Notes under the pieces: generated by a model
The model's database searches: none
Told to the model about the DNA's origin: nothing
What the model saw: only the letters and a program-made list of their open reading frames with translations
Made by a program: the position numbers and the translations under genes
Shown here: positions 43,753-54,409 of the stretch, one piece after another
Layout of the letters: the number at the start of each line of letters is the position of its first letter
Numbering within the stretch: the first letter of the stretch is position 1
From: Hyalella azteca
Lineage: Eukaryota; Arthropoda; Malacostraca; Amphipoda; Hyalellidae
Assembly: GCF_000764305.2 (NCBI RefSeq)
Contig: NW_025941767.1
Span: 39,323 to 103,322 of the forward strand
Reading direction: 5' to 3'
Length of the DNA stretch: 64,000 nt

Positions 43753-43949
43753 GTGGCCTTCCCAGCTCTCAGAATGGCACCCCGAACCCCAGCGCAGCAA
43801 CACAACAACAACAACAACAGAATAAACAACAACAAGAACAGACGGTGGAAGTTACGTTGACAACGCTACCGCCCCCGCAGCCTGCCGCCGCCCCCCAGCA
43901 CGTCGTGCTTAAGAAGGAGAGCAAATGTGCGTGCTGCGTCATACAGTAG
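43753..43949 (+). CDS. Exon 5 (last) of the CaaX-tailed protein: lipid-anchor tail
   Basis: It joins exon 4 in phase 1 (VH-GG-LPSSQNGTPNPSAA). A poly-Gln run (TQQQQQQNKQQQEQ) and TVEVTLTTLPPPQPAAA follow, and the protein ends HVVLKKESKCACCVIQ, TAG. The last four residues, CVIQ, fit a CaaX prenylation box (Gln at X favours farnesyl; known rule). The two further cysteines just upstream after a Lys pair give K-K-x3-C-x-C-C-a-a-X, the same layout as the paralemmin tail (KKHRCKCCSIM in human paralemmin-1), where upstream cysteines are palmitoylated. Membrane anchoring at the inner plasma membrane is inferred; the paralemmin relation rests on this tail alone. Confidence 0.65.
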
Positions 43950-44228
43950 CATGACTGCCAGCATGCTGTAGCATGACAGCCAACATACAGTAGCATGACA
44001 GCCAACATACACGATGTCGTAACCTAACATCTTCGCTGCAGTAACGATGTCGTAACTAACATCTTCGCTGTAGTAACGATGTCGTAACCTAACATCTTCG
44101 CTGTAGTAACGATGTCGTAACTAACATCTTCGCCGCAGTAAAGATGTCGTAACTAACATCTTCGCGGCAGTAACGATGTCGTAACCTAACATCTTCGCTG
44201 CGGTAACGATGTCGTAACCTAACATCAC
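43950..44228 (+). repeat. Two arrays starting at the stop codon: 22-bp and 32/33-bp units
   Basis: atagcatgacagccaacatacagt repeats to about 44010. Then aacgatgtcgtaacctaaca + tcttcgctgcagt repeats about 6.5 times to 44228. The array begins directly after the TAG of the CaaX gene, so it would be 3' UTR. Confidence 0.9.
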
Positions 44229-45843
44229 GGCAGTCACTTTGCCGGTTGCCACGATGGTGCCAAGCGAACGGTTCTCTTAATTCCACCGCACCGCAAAACC
44301 ACCGAAAACAACAGCACACCCCCTGCCAAACCATACCCATCCCTCATCAGCGGCTGCCACTGCGTTCCCTTTTGCTACTAGCATTTTTTGGCATTGCAGT
44401 GCCTGCTACTGCGATGCGCGAACTTACAACTGCTGCACTGCAACCAGTTTCTGCAATTTACTGCTAATGGTTACTTTCGTTGTTATTAGAACACCAGTAC
44501 TAGTACTATTACTTCCAACAGACCTTCTCCTATCATGACTACTATCTGTTCTTATATGATTACTGCGTCCATCATCAAAGTATCACCGTAAACCGTATAT
44601 ATTCGCTGCTGTTACCTTCACTGTAATATTACCATCACGGTACTCTCAGCATATCATGCACCTACCTGCAATGAGGTGCTATTTTCTCAGCACCATCATT
44701 CATCACCTTGTATTCACTATCATTGTCGGTCCGTGGTAATGGTAGACCATTACTGTGATGTACAGCTGGCGTCTCGATACTTTGATATTGTACCAATCGC
44801 CTCCCGGTGTTGGGAAACTCTGCTACCGTACTGCTTATGCCGTCAGAACTCGTTATCGATACCGTACGAACGCAGACTTTGGTCACAAATTAAGCTCTTA
44901 AACTTGCGCCCTAGCCACGATCAGCATAAACATGAACAGCAACGCTTAGCTTCAGAGCTACGATGCCACAAAACATGTTAGAAACTCCCAGTTACGCGAC
45001 GCCTCGAAGCCACAGCGCCGTATGTCCGCTGGCTACACCCCAGCATGACCTACCTCCACACTTGACCCGCCGCCCCCCCCCTCCCAGCTGCAGCCAATGA
45101 CCGGCTCCAGTCCCCCCGCTTCCCCCGCCTCTCCACCTTGCGGCAGCCAATGAGGTTGGGTTAGGTTCGGAAAATGTTTGGGTGGAGAAGCGGGGTAAGT
45201 GTGGAGGCAGATGCTTGCTGCTGTGTAGCCTGTGTGAAGACTGTACTGGCTGTAGCAGTGGCTGCGCTGTGGCTCTAAATAAACACATAATTTCTTAGAC
45301 TACTTTACTCAGTAGCATGCGTGAGCACGGGCAGGAACATGAAATTAATGAACGCATTGGGCAAAGTGCTGGCCTCTAACATGCATCATGTTGCCGTATG
45401 GTCGCGTCATCGTCGCTTTATGGTCGCGTTATCGTCGTGTGTCGCAGTACGATGACCGACGATAATTGTCATCGGCGTCTGTGCATTATACACCATTGTA
45501 GCGGTGGCCAACACGCCACAGGAGATATACTTGCGTATCAGTGGCAGCGTATTTTACAGCACGTGTAGGCTGCAAGATAATCGGGACACACCAGGGATAC
45601 ACAGGTGTACATGTGTACAGAAGGTGTACTGCCTACAGTTTAAAGGGTACACTTAGATCCCAAGTTTCGCGTGAACCAATAATTAGAAAGGATAACGGTA
45701 AATTCTTGAAGTGAAGTATGAACTTAAAAGGCAAGAACACTTCGATGTGATTAATTTAAGTGTAATCTACTTAGAGATTAAGATAATGAGTTGATGAAGC
45801 GTTTCTGTGGCCTTGCGAAAAGATGAGCTAGTTAGGATAGGTA
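44229..45843. other. Spacer, no gene supported
   Basis: Moderate GC. Several 70-100 residue frames (44246, 44676, minus 44992-45288) lack domain, splice or repeat support. A loose AAATAAA at about 45278 could be a poly(A) signal on the + strand. Confidence 0.45.
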
Positions 45844-45980
45844 CACTCAGACAAATGTGTGAGTAGCCTAAATAGTGATGCCCTAGTGTGGGTCATCGTG
45901 ACCTAGTAAATAGGAGTGTCGGTGTAACGTGCTGAATGTTTCACTATTTGGTCTATATGACCCAGTCATTTATTTGAATG
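45844..45980 (-). mobile_element. Dispersed palindrome-ended element, copy E
   Basis: Starts cactcagacaaatgtgtgag, contains GGGTCA-tcg-TGACCT (45890-45904), ends tttcactatttggtctatat...ttgaatg. Confidence 0.8.
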
Positions 45981-47610
45981 TAAGCAGCTAGTTACATGCT
46001 TTGTCCTCAACTAGTTACGAGAATGTCAATTCGAATCTCATTATAATTAATACGGTATGATAATTTCCAAAAATGGCTTCGTTGAAGCGAATGAAGTGTA
46101 CGCTGTAATAATAATGTTCGCTGAAATTTGCCTTTAGTTGTTTCGTTTGCAATGTAATATTTTGTTGAAGTTTAATTCTACGCCTAATAAATAAAAGGAG
46201 ACCTATTTAGAAATGATAGGTATAGGCAGCTAACAGCTACCCACCCACCTAAGTGTCGCTATTGCCTAATTTATTATCGTATTCTAAGCAGGGTCGAATT
46301 TTGGAACTGCACGAGTGTACGAAATGATACACATGACATAAGGGTGCAGAAAAGAAATTTTTGAACATGTTTTTGTCTCATCAAAAGTTGTTATGACTGC
46401 CTAGGTAAAGTGTACAATCTTAACATTTCGGAAAGGTTCAAAAAGCGAGAGCAACTTTCAACAAATAAATACTTGGTTTATATGTCGAATTTCATGCTGA
46501 ATTAAATTTTATAAAATTTAACTTATATAAAGTTATGTTAAATTATGTCCTGAATTAGAATTTCTTTCTATGCTTTCCTTGTTAATTTGAAGCTAATATA
46601 TAGAATTTCACCCTGAATTTCTTATGATATTTAAGTGTTCAATAGGTAGGCGTTAGTGAACGCCTTACGAAGACGTCAACCACCTTTTGGAATATTTTTA
46701 ATGGTCCGAAATTTTTGTACCGCTTCGTTAGCTGTGGCTATTATTTTTATATATGATTTTCTAAAGTGAATGTAGAGCCAGCAAATGAGATTATATTAAC
46801 TTGAGTCTTACTTTATGTCTGTACTAAGATAAAATTTTGTGTTATGAAGTCATTCTCAAAGTTCCCTATAATTATAATTACTTTTATTGACGTTTTGTAT
46901 TTTTAAGTGCATTTCTGCTGCTGCCCAATAGAAATAAGGCAAATAACACAGCCGTCGTTGTCATCTTTGTATTAGTGTTGTGTTTGTATTAAAGTGTATA
47001 GCTGAACCTTTGTTAGGACAGCTTGTGTTCCGTCTTGTGTTCAAGTTATTCGTATTAAATTAAAAACTTTGTTGTTTGTTAGACACGAGAGATGGACACG
47101 TTGGCTAGTGCCAAACCGCTATTACTACTTACTAGGAACCACTGAATCTACCATTACTAGCCTCCATGGCACTAGCGTACTAGGTTTGCTAAACCATGCG
47201 CCGTAATATTCTGCTTGTCTCCATTTTATGGATCTCTTGCAATTTGCTTTTTCAATTTTGGAATGACTATTTCCATCTGTCATATCCAGTTAGCATTATC
47301 CATCGTCACTTTGCAGTATTTTTTCTCTCCCCGCAATATCCTGCAGCAGTGGCATTTGTAAAGTAATTCTTTGTTAGTAAATAGAAAATACACGTCCTGC
47401 TTGTAAAATTAAGTGTATGTATTGCTTTTTAATCACGTCAATTTGTTTACTTAGAATTTCTATCTTTCATTTTGCATTTCCTTGTCAAGATAAGCATTGC
47501 TGCATAATGACATTGATATTGTGTTGAACGACGAATATGATTTATTACATGCAATTGAATGTAGTTATTTTTTTATAACTGATTTTAATGCATTATTTGT
47601 TAACGTTAAT
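45981..47610. other. AT-rich spacer, nothing supported
   Basis: A 20-bp perfect AT palindrome lies at 46502-46521. No other feature. Confidence 0.55.
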
Positions 47611-47614
47611 AATA

Positions 47615-47850
47615 GGCGGTTTATGTAGGATGGATTGTTGGTTTTTCTGCGGCCACTTATGTTCTTGCGCTAAGTATTCGCTCCACTCAGCTACGCTGAT
47701 GCGCCGCTTTTGTCGTCCGCCGCGTATCAGACGTCGCCCCGCAACCGGCGGAGCAACGAGGTTAACGTGCAGCGTGACTAACTTAATCCTTGGCTTTTTG
47801 GTCCTCTTCTCGATACGATAGTCACTATCCTGGAGGTTTCGCTTTCCAAG
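47615..47850 (-). other. Unrecognised open stretch beside a LINE fragment
   Basis: The minus frame without an ATG reads GKRNLQDSDYRIEKRTKKPR, later GRRLIRGGRQKRRISVAEWS and EYLAQEHKWPQKN, about 75 codons open in GC-rich sequence. It lies just after the C-terminal end of the LINE copy at 47865 and could be a shifted LINE tail or another element. No family recognised. Confidence 0.3.
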
Positions 47851-47864
47851 TTAGGTAACAGTCC

Positions 47865-48560
47865 AGATATTATTTTTCATGTGTACGATATGATATACCT
47901 GCCCGGTCCCCTCTGCAGTGAGTACAGAGTACAGACCCAGTCGCTCCAGTAGTTGAACTCCTCCATCCCTCTGTTCATGGACGTGCTGGTTTGCTGGACA
48001 CTTTGCAATTGCCGTACTGCGCCTGCCGTAAACGAGGCTAAAGGAGCGATCACCATGGCTCTGAAGAGTGTTATTATTGGTTCCGCCTTGCTTGTTCTGA
48101 ACTTCCGAAAGATAAAACCCATCTGTCACCTGCCACCAGCAGTCATTGTCACTATGTGATCACCAACCTTGACCTCTGTACTCATCAACTCTCCGAGATA
48201 TCGAACGAGTTGCTTTTTTTTTAATTCCGTGGCATCTGATGCCAAGTAGCGAGCGATACAGCATCCCGACCTCTATACCAATTCTTTATTTCATTACCTC
48301 CAACTAGGCGCCGTTGAATTGCATATAATTCGCAAGTTCCTTTCCGTAGATCGTCAACAAGTCATCCTATAACCTCTACCAAACCAAGCCCGCTGTGATC
48401 TTCATCAGCACTCTTGTATCTGNGTCGACAAATTACGAAATGAATGCGTGGGTGAGTTTTTAGTCGATATTGGCGATGTGGATGAGAAAGAGGACCGGGC
48501 TAATCACCGAGCCCTGTGGCACTCCGCTTCTCACCTTCGGTTCTCTCGATTTAATGCTGT
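47865..48560 (-). mobile_element. LINE (Jockey/CR1-like) ORF2 fragment, second copy
   Basis: Minus strand from 48560: SGVPQGSVISPVLFLIHIAN (reverse-transcriptase motif B region, GVPQGS), then relics of the same middle region as the copy at 13.4-14.2 kb (atgcaattcaacggcgcc, rc at 48300-48340), VRYLGELMSTEVKVGDHIVT, and LGLYSVLTAEG / RYIISYT of the C-terminus. It has many frame breaks and an N at 48423. It retains the GVPQGS block that the first copy lost. Confidence 0.8.
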
Positions 48561-48869
48561 TAATTTCTATGTCGCTTTATATGTGTTTTCGACAAAAAAA
48601 AACTTTAGACTGCCACTTATGAAGACGTTAAACCATGACGATATGGATATAAACTTAATAAAAAAATCCCATAACTTTCTCTAATGAAGATAACCCGCTT
48701 TTCCCAAGAAGATGTTGCATCACTTTCTACCCTCATTTACCAACGGTAAAGTGCAACGGAGAGCAAAGCACAACATACACACGGAAAAATTAGTTGAAAA
48801 TTGTCCAAATAATTGAGCGTCCCACCGCTGAGCTCGCGGTGTCTGACTGCAGGCCTCAGTTGTGGGGTT

Positions 48870-49025
48870 AAGTTATTATGAAGGTAGGATTGCTTACATC
48901 AAGTCATTATGTAGGTAGGATTCCTTACATCAAGTCGTTATGTAGGTAGGATTCCTTACATCAAGTCGTTATGTAGGTAGGATTCCTTACATCAAGTCAT
49001 TATGTAGGCAGGATTCCTTACATTT
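48870..49025 (+). repeat. 31-bp minisatellite, 5 copies
   Basis: Unit gtcgttatgtaggtaggatt + ccttacatcaa. Confidence 0.95.
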
Positions 49026-49549
49026 CCCTTCTCTGTCTCTCTCGTGCGGGCGGACGACGTCCCGTGTAAGCGACCTCTTGTTCGAGTGTCTTCGTTTCTT
49101 TTTGCTTGTCACCTGTCCCTCCTTGTCACTTCGTCTCTTTGAGATGCTAACGCTGCTTCTTTCGAGCCAGCTTCAGCGGGCTGGACAACTTAGACCTTCC
49201 GCCCCTTGCGAGTGATGATTAATTTGAGAATTTGAATAATTAAGACCTTCCGCCTCGCTGGCGATATTATCTTGATACCTCCGATGCGAAATTGCTTGAT
49301 AGCTGAAGCGCTAGCAAACCATTCTGCTACTACTATACTTGTCCACATAACAAAACTCTTTTTACCCTTGTGACAATCTCTGTTTGACCAGGCAATAGGG
49401 TTGAGTGCCACCTGTGGTGTTTCTTCGAATTGTCATCTGCCCGAAATAAATAACTTTTGACTTTAGTTCAGTTGTGTTGACTCGAGCCGCCGAGACTTAA
49501 CTTAATCACACAACGTCGCATTCTCGCCATTACGAACTTTACGCAAGCA
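49026..49549. other. Spacer, nothing supported
   Basis: The minus frame at 49190-49411 has no domain support. agaccttccgccccttgcga is echoed as agaccttccgcctcgctggc about 50 bp later. Confidence 0.45.
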
Positions 49550-49665
49550 CACGCCTTTGCTCTGCGCAGCAATGCGCAAGCATACGCTTTTACTTAACGT
49601 AGCGATGCGCAAGTAAGCGCTATCGCTCTGCGTAGCAATGCGCAAGCATGCGCTTTCTTGGCGTA
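49550..49665 (+). repeat. Degenerate repeat of about 37 bp, atgcgcaagcatacgc
   Basis: Three to four copies: gctctgcgcagcaatgcgca, agcatacgctttt, with tagcgatgcgcaag variants. Confidence 0.75.
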
Positions 49666-49879
49666 GGAGTGCTTAATGAATGTTTGAATACCTTAGCTAT
49701 AAGTAGGAAAGCGGAATGATGAGAGGAATACTTCGATATACGTTATTCTACGTATATAGGAATGCACGAAAATGATAAAGGGTAAGTAGGAGGATGGATA
49801 GAAATGCACGTAATGCTAAGGGTTATACACTTAAAAATGCGTAGGTGCGGGTAGAAATGCTATGCGGTACGTAGGAATG

Positions 49880-50040
49880 CTCGGTGTAGAAGGTATATAA
49901 GAAGGCTAATACTACTCTTACTCGATCGTATAGATATAGTCATGTGTCTCATTGCTTAATATCGGGATATGTACATACTTATATTTCTGTACATAGACTA
50001 TGGCAAATACAAAGTTGTACGATGATCTTGTTCTATTGTC
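49880..50040 (+). promoter_or_regulatory. TATA-box candidate promoter
   Basis: gaaggtatataagaaggcta (TATATAAG around 49891-49898) followed by ctactcttactcgatcg about 20-30 bp on. Could be an LTR or a stand-alone promoter; no downstream gene recognised. Confidence 0.3.
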
Positions 50041-50789
50041 CTTATATGATGGATGGCCCTTAACCTTAACCGCCGTATGTCACTCTCCGGTAATATAACT
50101 TTAAAGTTAACCCTCTACCGCTGTATGTCACTCTCCGGGAAAATAACTTTCAACCTAAATTATATACCTAACTAATTATACGTAAACTATTGAGTGTAGC
50201 AACCTGAGGACGTTTGTACGCAGCAGAGAACAGTTTAGAGTTGTATGTGGCGGCAACCATCAGTGCAAGTCGTTTTGCGCTCACTAGAACGTATCCTTTT
50301 CTTGCATGGTAGGCTTGTGACAATATTGCTCCGGTTACTCATGTCAGGCGGGAGAGGGTTAAGTACAACGACCGAGAGGCCGGATTTCACTGAACACTAT
50401 AAACCACATTCTCTGTATATATTACTGTATATAACTTAACGATTTCACAGTCCACTTTACAACCTTTCTCTAAAAGGACTGTACATTTTCAGTATACGCT
50501 ATTCTAAAGTACGTTGCACACTGTGCAAAAACTGCAAACCGTACATGATACACTATTAGACTACAGTATACATAGTACAGTATACATCATAAAGACTGTA
50601 CCCCGTACTGTATACACTACATATTACACACTATACATGTACAACATCCACTATACTGTACATGGTGTCGACGTGTTAATACATGCACAGGAGGCGGCGC
50701 TGAGAATGCAATTAAAGCGTACGGAGCTTCAGGGGCCGAGCTTCTGTAATAATAAATGTTTTCTTGGCGGTGTAAGTCTGGTATAATTG
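50041..50789. other. Spacer with short duplications
   Basis: cgccgtatgtcactctccgg...aataactttaa is repeated as cgctgtatgtcactctccgg...aataactttc (50070-50150). 50500-50660 is rich in gtatac/tgtac words with many small hairpins. Confidence 0.5.
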
Positions 50790-51200
50790 CCAGTATAATT
50801 TCACTCGGAGTGTCATGACGGTATCGATTCAGTTGGCTGTAATGTTGGTAGAATTTCTGTCGGGTGTAATCTTTAGTATTATATTATACGGATGTGGTAT
50901 GATTCGGGTATAACAGCGAGTGCAATTTCAGTTTGGTAAAATGATGTAATTTTGGTGAGTTTAATGATGGAAATTATTCCAATCGGATGAGTTTAGCAGG
51001 GAATAATTGCGTTCGGATGTAAGGGCGAGCATAATTTTTGTCGGAAATTTCAGTCGGGTATAACGGCGAGCATGATTTCAGTCGGCTTTAATAGTGTATT
51101 TAAATTTCAGCCTGGTGTAACGGCTGGTATAATTTCGGCTGGGTATAACGGTAAGTAAGATTTTAGTCGGCTATAATGACGGGTATAGTTTCAAACTTAA
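50790..51200 (+). repeat. Degenerate 27-30 bp repeat, about 14 copies
   Basis: Core ggtataacggcgagtataat + ttcagtcgg, heavily diverged between copies. An old array, unlike the near-perfect arrays elsewhere. Confidence 0.75.
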
Positions 51201-51742
51201 ACTCAAACTCGAACTTTAGCGGTAAGAAAAAGATATGCGACGCTCTTCATTCCAACTCAAACTTGGGCCGACCCGCCATGTCTTATTAGGAAATTAATTC
51301 TGTTGAAATGTTGGTCGAAATTGATGGCAATGCCGGAACTGGCGACTGCGACTTCAGTCAGAATTGAAGTCTGGAAACGGGGCGAAAAAAATCTTGCAGA
51401 GGGTAAATGATCGAGCTGGTAAAACAAATGCAGAGGGTAAATGATACAGCTGGGAACTTTAAAGTACACTATTTAGTGTGGAAAGACTATCTTCTACTAT
51501 TGTTAATATCAGCCATAGCAATATTCTACCATAAGCCTATCCACTTTCGCAATATCTACCGTTAAAGTCAACCTATGTAATATCCACCGTTAAAATATCT
51601 TTACCATCTGTAATTAGTTAATCTATACTGTAATAATAGGTTGTAGGATGGAAATATTTATTGGATAAAAATGGTGAAGGGAAAAAATTGCAATTGGATG
51701 TAAATGGTCAAGGGATGCGAATAGGCATACGATTTCGACATA

Positions 51743-51925
51743 CGCTCAGAGAAATGAGTGAGAATTTTTCCAAATGTTGATGCACTTTTTACGCTAGTGT
51801 GGGTCATCTTGACCCATTTTTGTCGGCCAGAGGGCGTATCAGTGCTACATCCGCTCTCTGCTCGCGCTGTGGGCAAGAAAGTGTGCCACTTTTTGGACAA
51901 TATGGACCATTCATTTATCTGAGTG
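51743..51925 (-). mobile_element. Dispersed palindrome-ended element, copy F (near-complete)
   Basis: 183 bp: cgctcagagaaatgagtgag start, GGGTCA-tct-TGACCC at 51801-51815, ccagagggcgtatcagtgct, ctgctcgcgctgtgggcaag, aaagtgtgccactttttgga, end tttatctgagtg. Among the best-preserved copies. Confidence 0.9.
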
Positions 51926-52084
51926 ATGCACAATCCCCAATCCCTCCGTAAACCTCAGCAAACTTTAAGAAACACGAAAGAAACTCTGGAAAAAGTTTTG
52001 AAAGCTCCGCAATTTTACTGTTGTGGGCGTGGGCAACCGCCCCCCCCCCCTTTAAACCTGTGAAATTCTGCTCATTGCGACGCA

Positions 52085-52200
52085 AAATACTTTGCTCAGT
52101 GGAGCAGGATGAAGGGCTTTTGCTCAGTGGGGCAGGATGAGGGTTTTGCTCAGTGGGGCAGGATGGAGGGCTTTGCTCAGTGGAGCAGGATTTTGGGCGC
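52085..52200 (+). repeat. 27-bp repeat ttgctcagtggagcaggatg, 4 copies
   Basis: Variants ggggcaggatgagggttt and ggagcaggattttggg. Confidence 0.9.
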
Positions 52201-52230
52201 TATTTTTAGTGGGGCTGGACGGGGGCTAAA

Positions 52231-52262
52231 TAATTCAGAGTTACAATTGTTACTCTGAATTA
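52231..52262. repeat. Hairpin, 11-bp arms
   Basis: taattcagagt (52231-52241) pairs with actctgaatta (52252-52262), 10-nt loop; aattcagagt recurs at 52267. Confidence 0.9.
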
Positions 52263-52383
52263 CAAATAATTCAGAGTTCGTGACGTAGGCTGAGGAGTCT
52301 GTGGCACAAGCTAAGTGAAGTCCATTCGAATGCAGCCACGAATATTCCACAGAATCCAAAGTACAACAAAAATATATCTCGTA

Positions 52384-52573
52384 GCTCTTGCTGAAGGCAG
52401 CAGGCGCTTCATTAGCAGATGTACATGATCGAAATGATCAAATTGTTATTTTAAGAAAGATGAGCAGACATGTGAATAATGTGCGGGATTCAATTGCCGA
52501 CTACAGACAAAATGAAAGCAGACTGCGAAAAACTCTTTTAGAACCAAACGGCAACGAAGATGTTATAGATTAA
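52384..52573 (+). other. Unrecognised open frame, about 60 residues
   Basis: Reads LADVHDRNDQIVILRKMSRH, VNNVRDSIADYRQNESRLRK and ends EPNGNEDVID, TAA. The hydrophilic, helix-like composition looks more protein-like than neighbouring frames. It may be a fragment of a retroelement gag-like or host exon; no splice partner found. Confidence 0.3.
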
Positions 52574-52689
52574 GCTTCGGACAGGATCGAGGAACTGTCC
52601 GTTGATAGCTCGAGATTGTGTCGAAGAACGACGCGTTCGCAGAGACCTGTCCAAGAATATCCGAATGTGCAAAAGTCTACTTTGGTGTA

Positions 52690-53867
52690 TAAGGCTAAGC
52701 TTAAGTCAGAAGGTTTTTTTCTATTTTAACGTGTTTTTTAATATAGGCTATCACTGGTAGTTGAATAGGTAGAGCTCCAACGAAGTTAATAATCTTGTGA
52801 ACACATGCGATAAGTATTAATGAATGTGTTAATTAGGATTGTACCTATGTTGTAAAAGTTGTAAATGCTTTTAAAAAAAAGTTTGACTTATTTTTAAGAG
52901 CAATAAGTCAATTGCTCTTGTTGTAAGGTTAGAAATCGTTTGTAATTTTTATATGTAATTTTAAACGGCAAAATTTGTAAAAAATTGGTTATTATTATAA
53001 ATTTTGCTAGAAATTTCAGTTTAGAATTTACGGGATGAAATGTGCGGAATGCTGAAGTTCGATGATTATTGTTGCGTGGAAGGCCAGAGCGGAGGAAAGC
53101 TTCGATGCCCAAGATCGGAGCTCAAAGGCCACGACATATCACAAGCCTTATAATTGACTCCGCAAAGCACCAAGATGAAAGGAACGCATTTAAAATTTGA
53201 CATAATTATTTATTTACGGTTTCCGCACGTTCATTATTGAAATTTGTTGATTAGAGACTGCTGTAAAATAAAGTGGTTTAACTATGATCCATCAGTAAGC
53301 TTCAAACTATGCGATCATAAAGGTAAGTTGGTACTTTTGGTACTTTTTTTTACTACTACAACACAAGAACTTAACTGTAGCGCTCACTGAAGAATACAAG
53401 CCAAAAAGTCAAAGCGTTTTCTGAAGGCAGCGTCGAACCTTCCACGAAAATCGCGAAAAAAAGCTAAACCAAAGGCGGGGATATGAAGATAGAAGCAGGA
53501 TTATATCTGTATTGGTTATCCAACTGATATTGAGGGGGCAAATTTCTGCGCATTTATTTTCTAGGCGCAGAGTAGGAAGAAAAATTAGCAATTTTTAGCC
53601 GCAATTGAAGATGAAAAAGCTGTGCGCGTTTACTGAGATCAAACGCGGTAGTAGTTAATAAAAGCAAACATGAAATCCCGGCCATTTTAATGACATCAAG
53701 ATGAATAAGGGTATCAGGATAACTTACTTGAGGGAGTCAGCGGTTTGACCACGAATGAGCACGCTTTGTTGACACACACAACGGCGAGCGAGCTTGTTAT
53801 CCGAACCCACTACAGGAATCCAACCCACTAACTATAACTCGGCAAGCCTGCAAGGAGCATGAACGCA
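52690..53867. other. AT-rich spacer, nothing supported
   Basis: Contains a 9-bp-arm hairpin at 52896-52919. No gene. Confidence 0.5.
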
Positions 53868-54000
53868 CACTCATAAAAATTAATTGGTCATATCACGCTG
53901 AAAGTGACACATTCTTACCCGCAGGACGAGCAAAGAGCGGACTTATTACTGATATGCCCTTATGCCGAACCAAACTGGGTCAGTGTGACCCACATGTCAC
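53868..54000 (+). mobile_element. Dispersed palindrome-ended element, copy G (3' end lost)
   Basis: Starts cactcataaaaattaa; has gaaagtgacacattctta, aggacgagcaaagagcgg, gccgaaccaaactgggtcag; perfect GGGTCA-gtg-TGACCC at 53977-53991. Confidence 0.85.
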
Positions 54001-54064
54001 GAGACTTTCAGGGTGAAGTTAGTTTATATCATATTTTGCGGTTGTAACTCACCCTATCAGTAAA

Positions 54065-54205
54065 CACTGATACTGGCAGTAACGCACTGGCAGTAACGTA
54101 CTGGCAGTAACGTACTGGCAGCAACGTACTGGCAGTGACGTACTGGTATAAACGTACTGGCAGTAACGTACTGGCCGTAACATATTGGCAGTAACGTACT
54201 GGCAG
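54065..54205 (+). repeat. 14-bp minisatellite ctggcagtaacgta, about 10 copies
   Basis: Variants gcaacgta, gtgacgta, tataaacgta. Confidence 0.95.
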
Positions 54206-54409
54206 TCCGTACGCGGTCCTTTCCTTCACGACGCAGTTACTGCATCTCTGTACGGCATTCCACGTCACGCTGTAATAACTCATCGTATGGAGCGGAAAAA
54301 TGTCGTAAGTTGCACTGTAAATCTATTGCCGGCGCCTCTTTGTTGTGCAAATGAACTACGCCTGCACACTTTGTTTACGATCTTTTATTTCTTCTGTCCT
54401 TACCGCGCC

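Noticed and set aside
44992..45288. Minus frame of 98 residues, GC-rich
   Set aside because: No domain, no splice partner, biased composition from C-run sequence; not distinguishable from chance.
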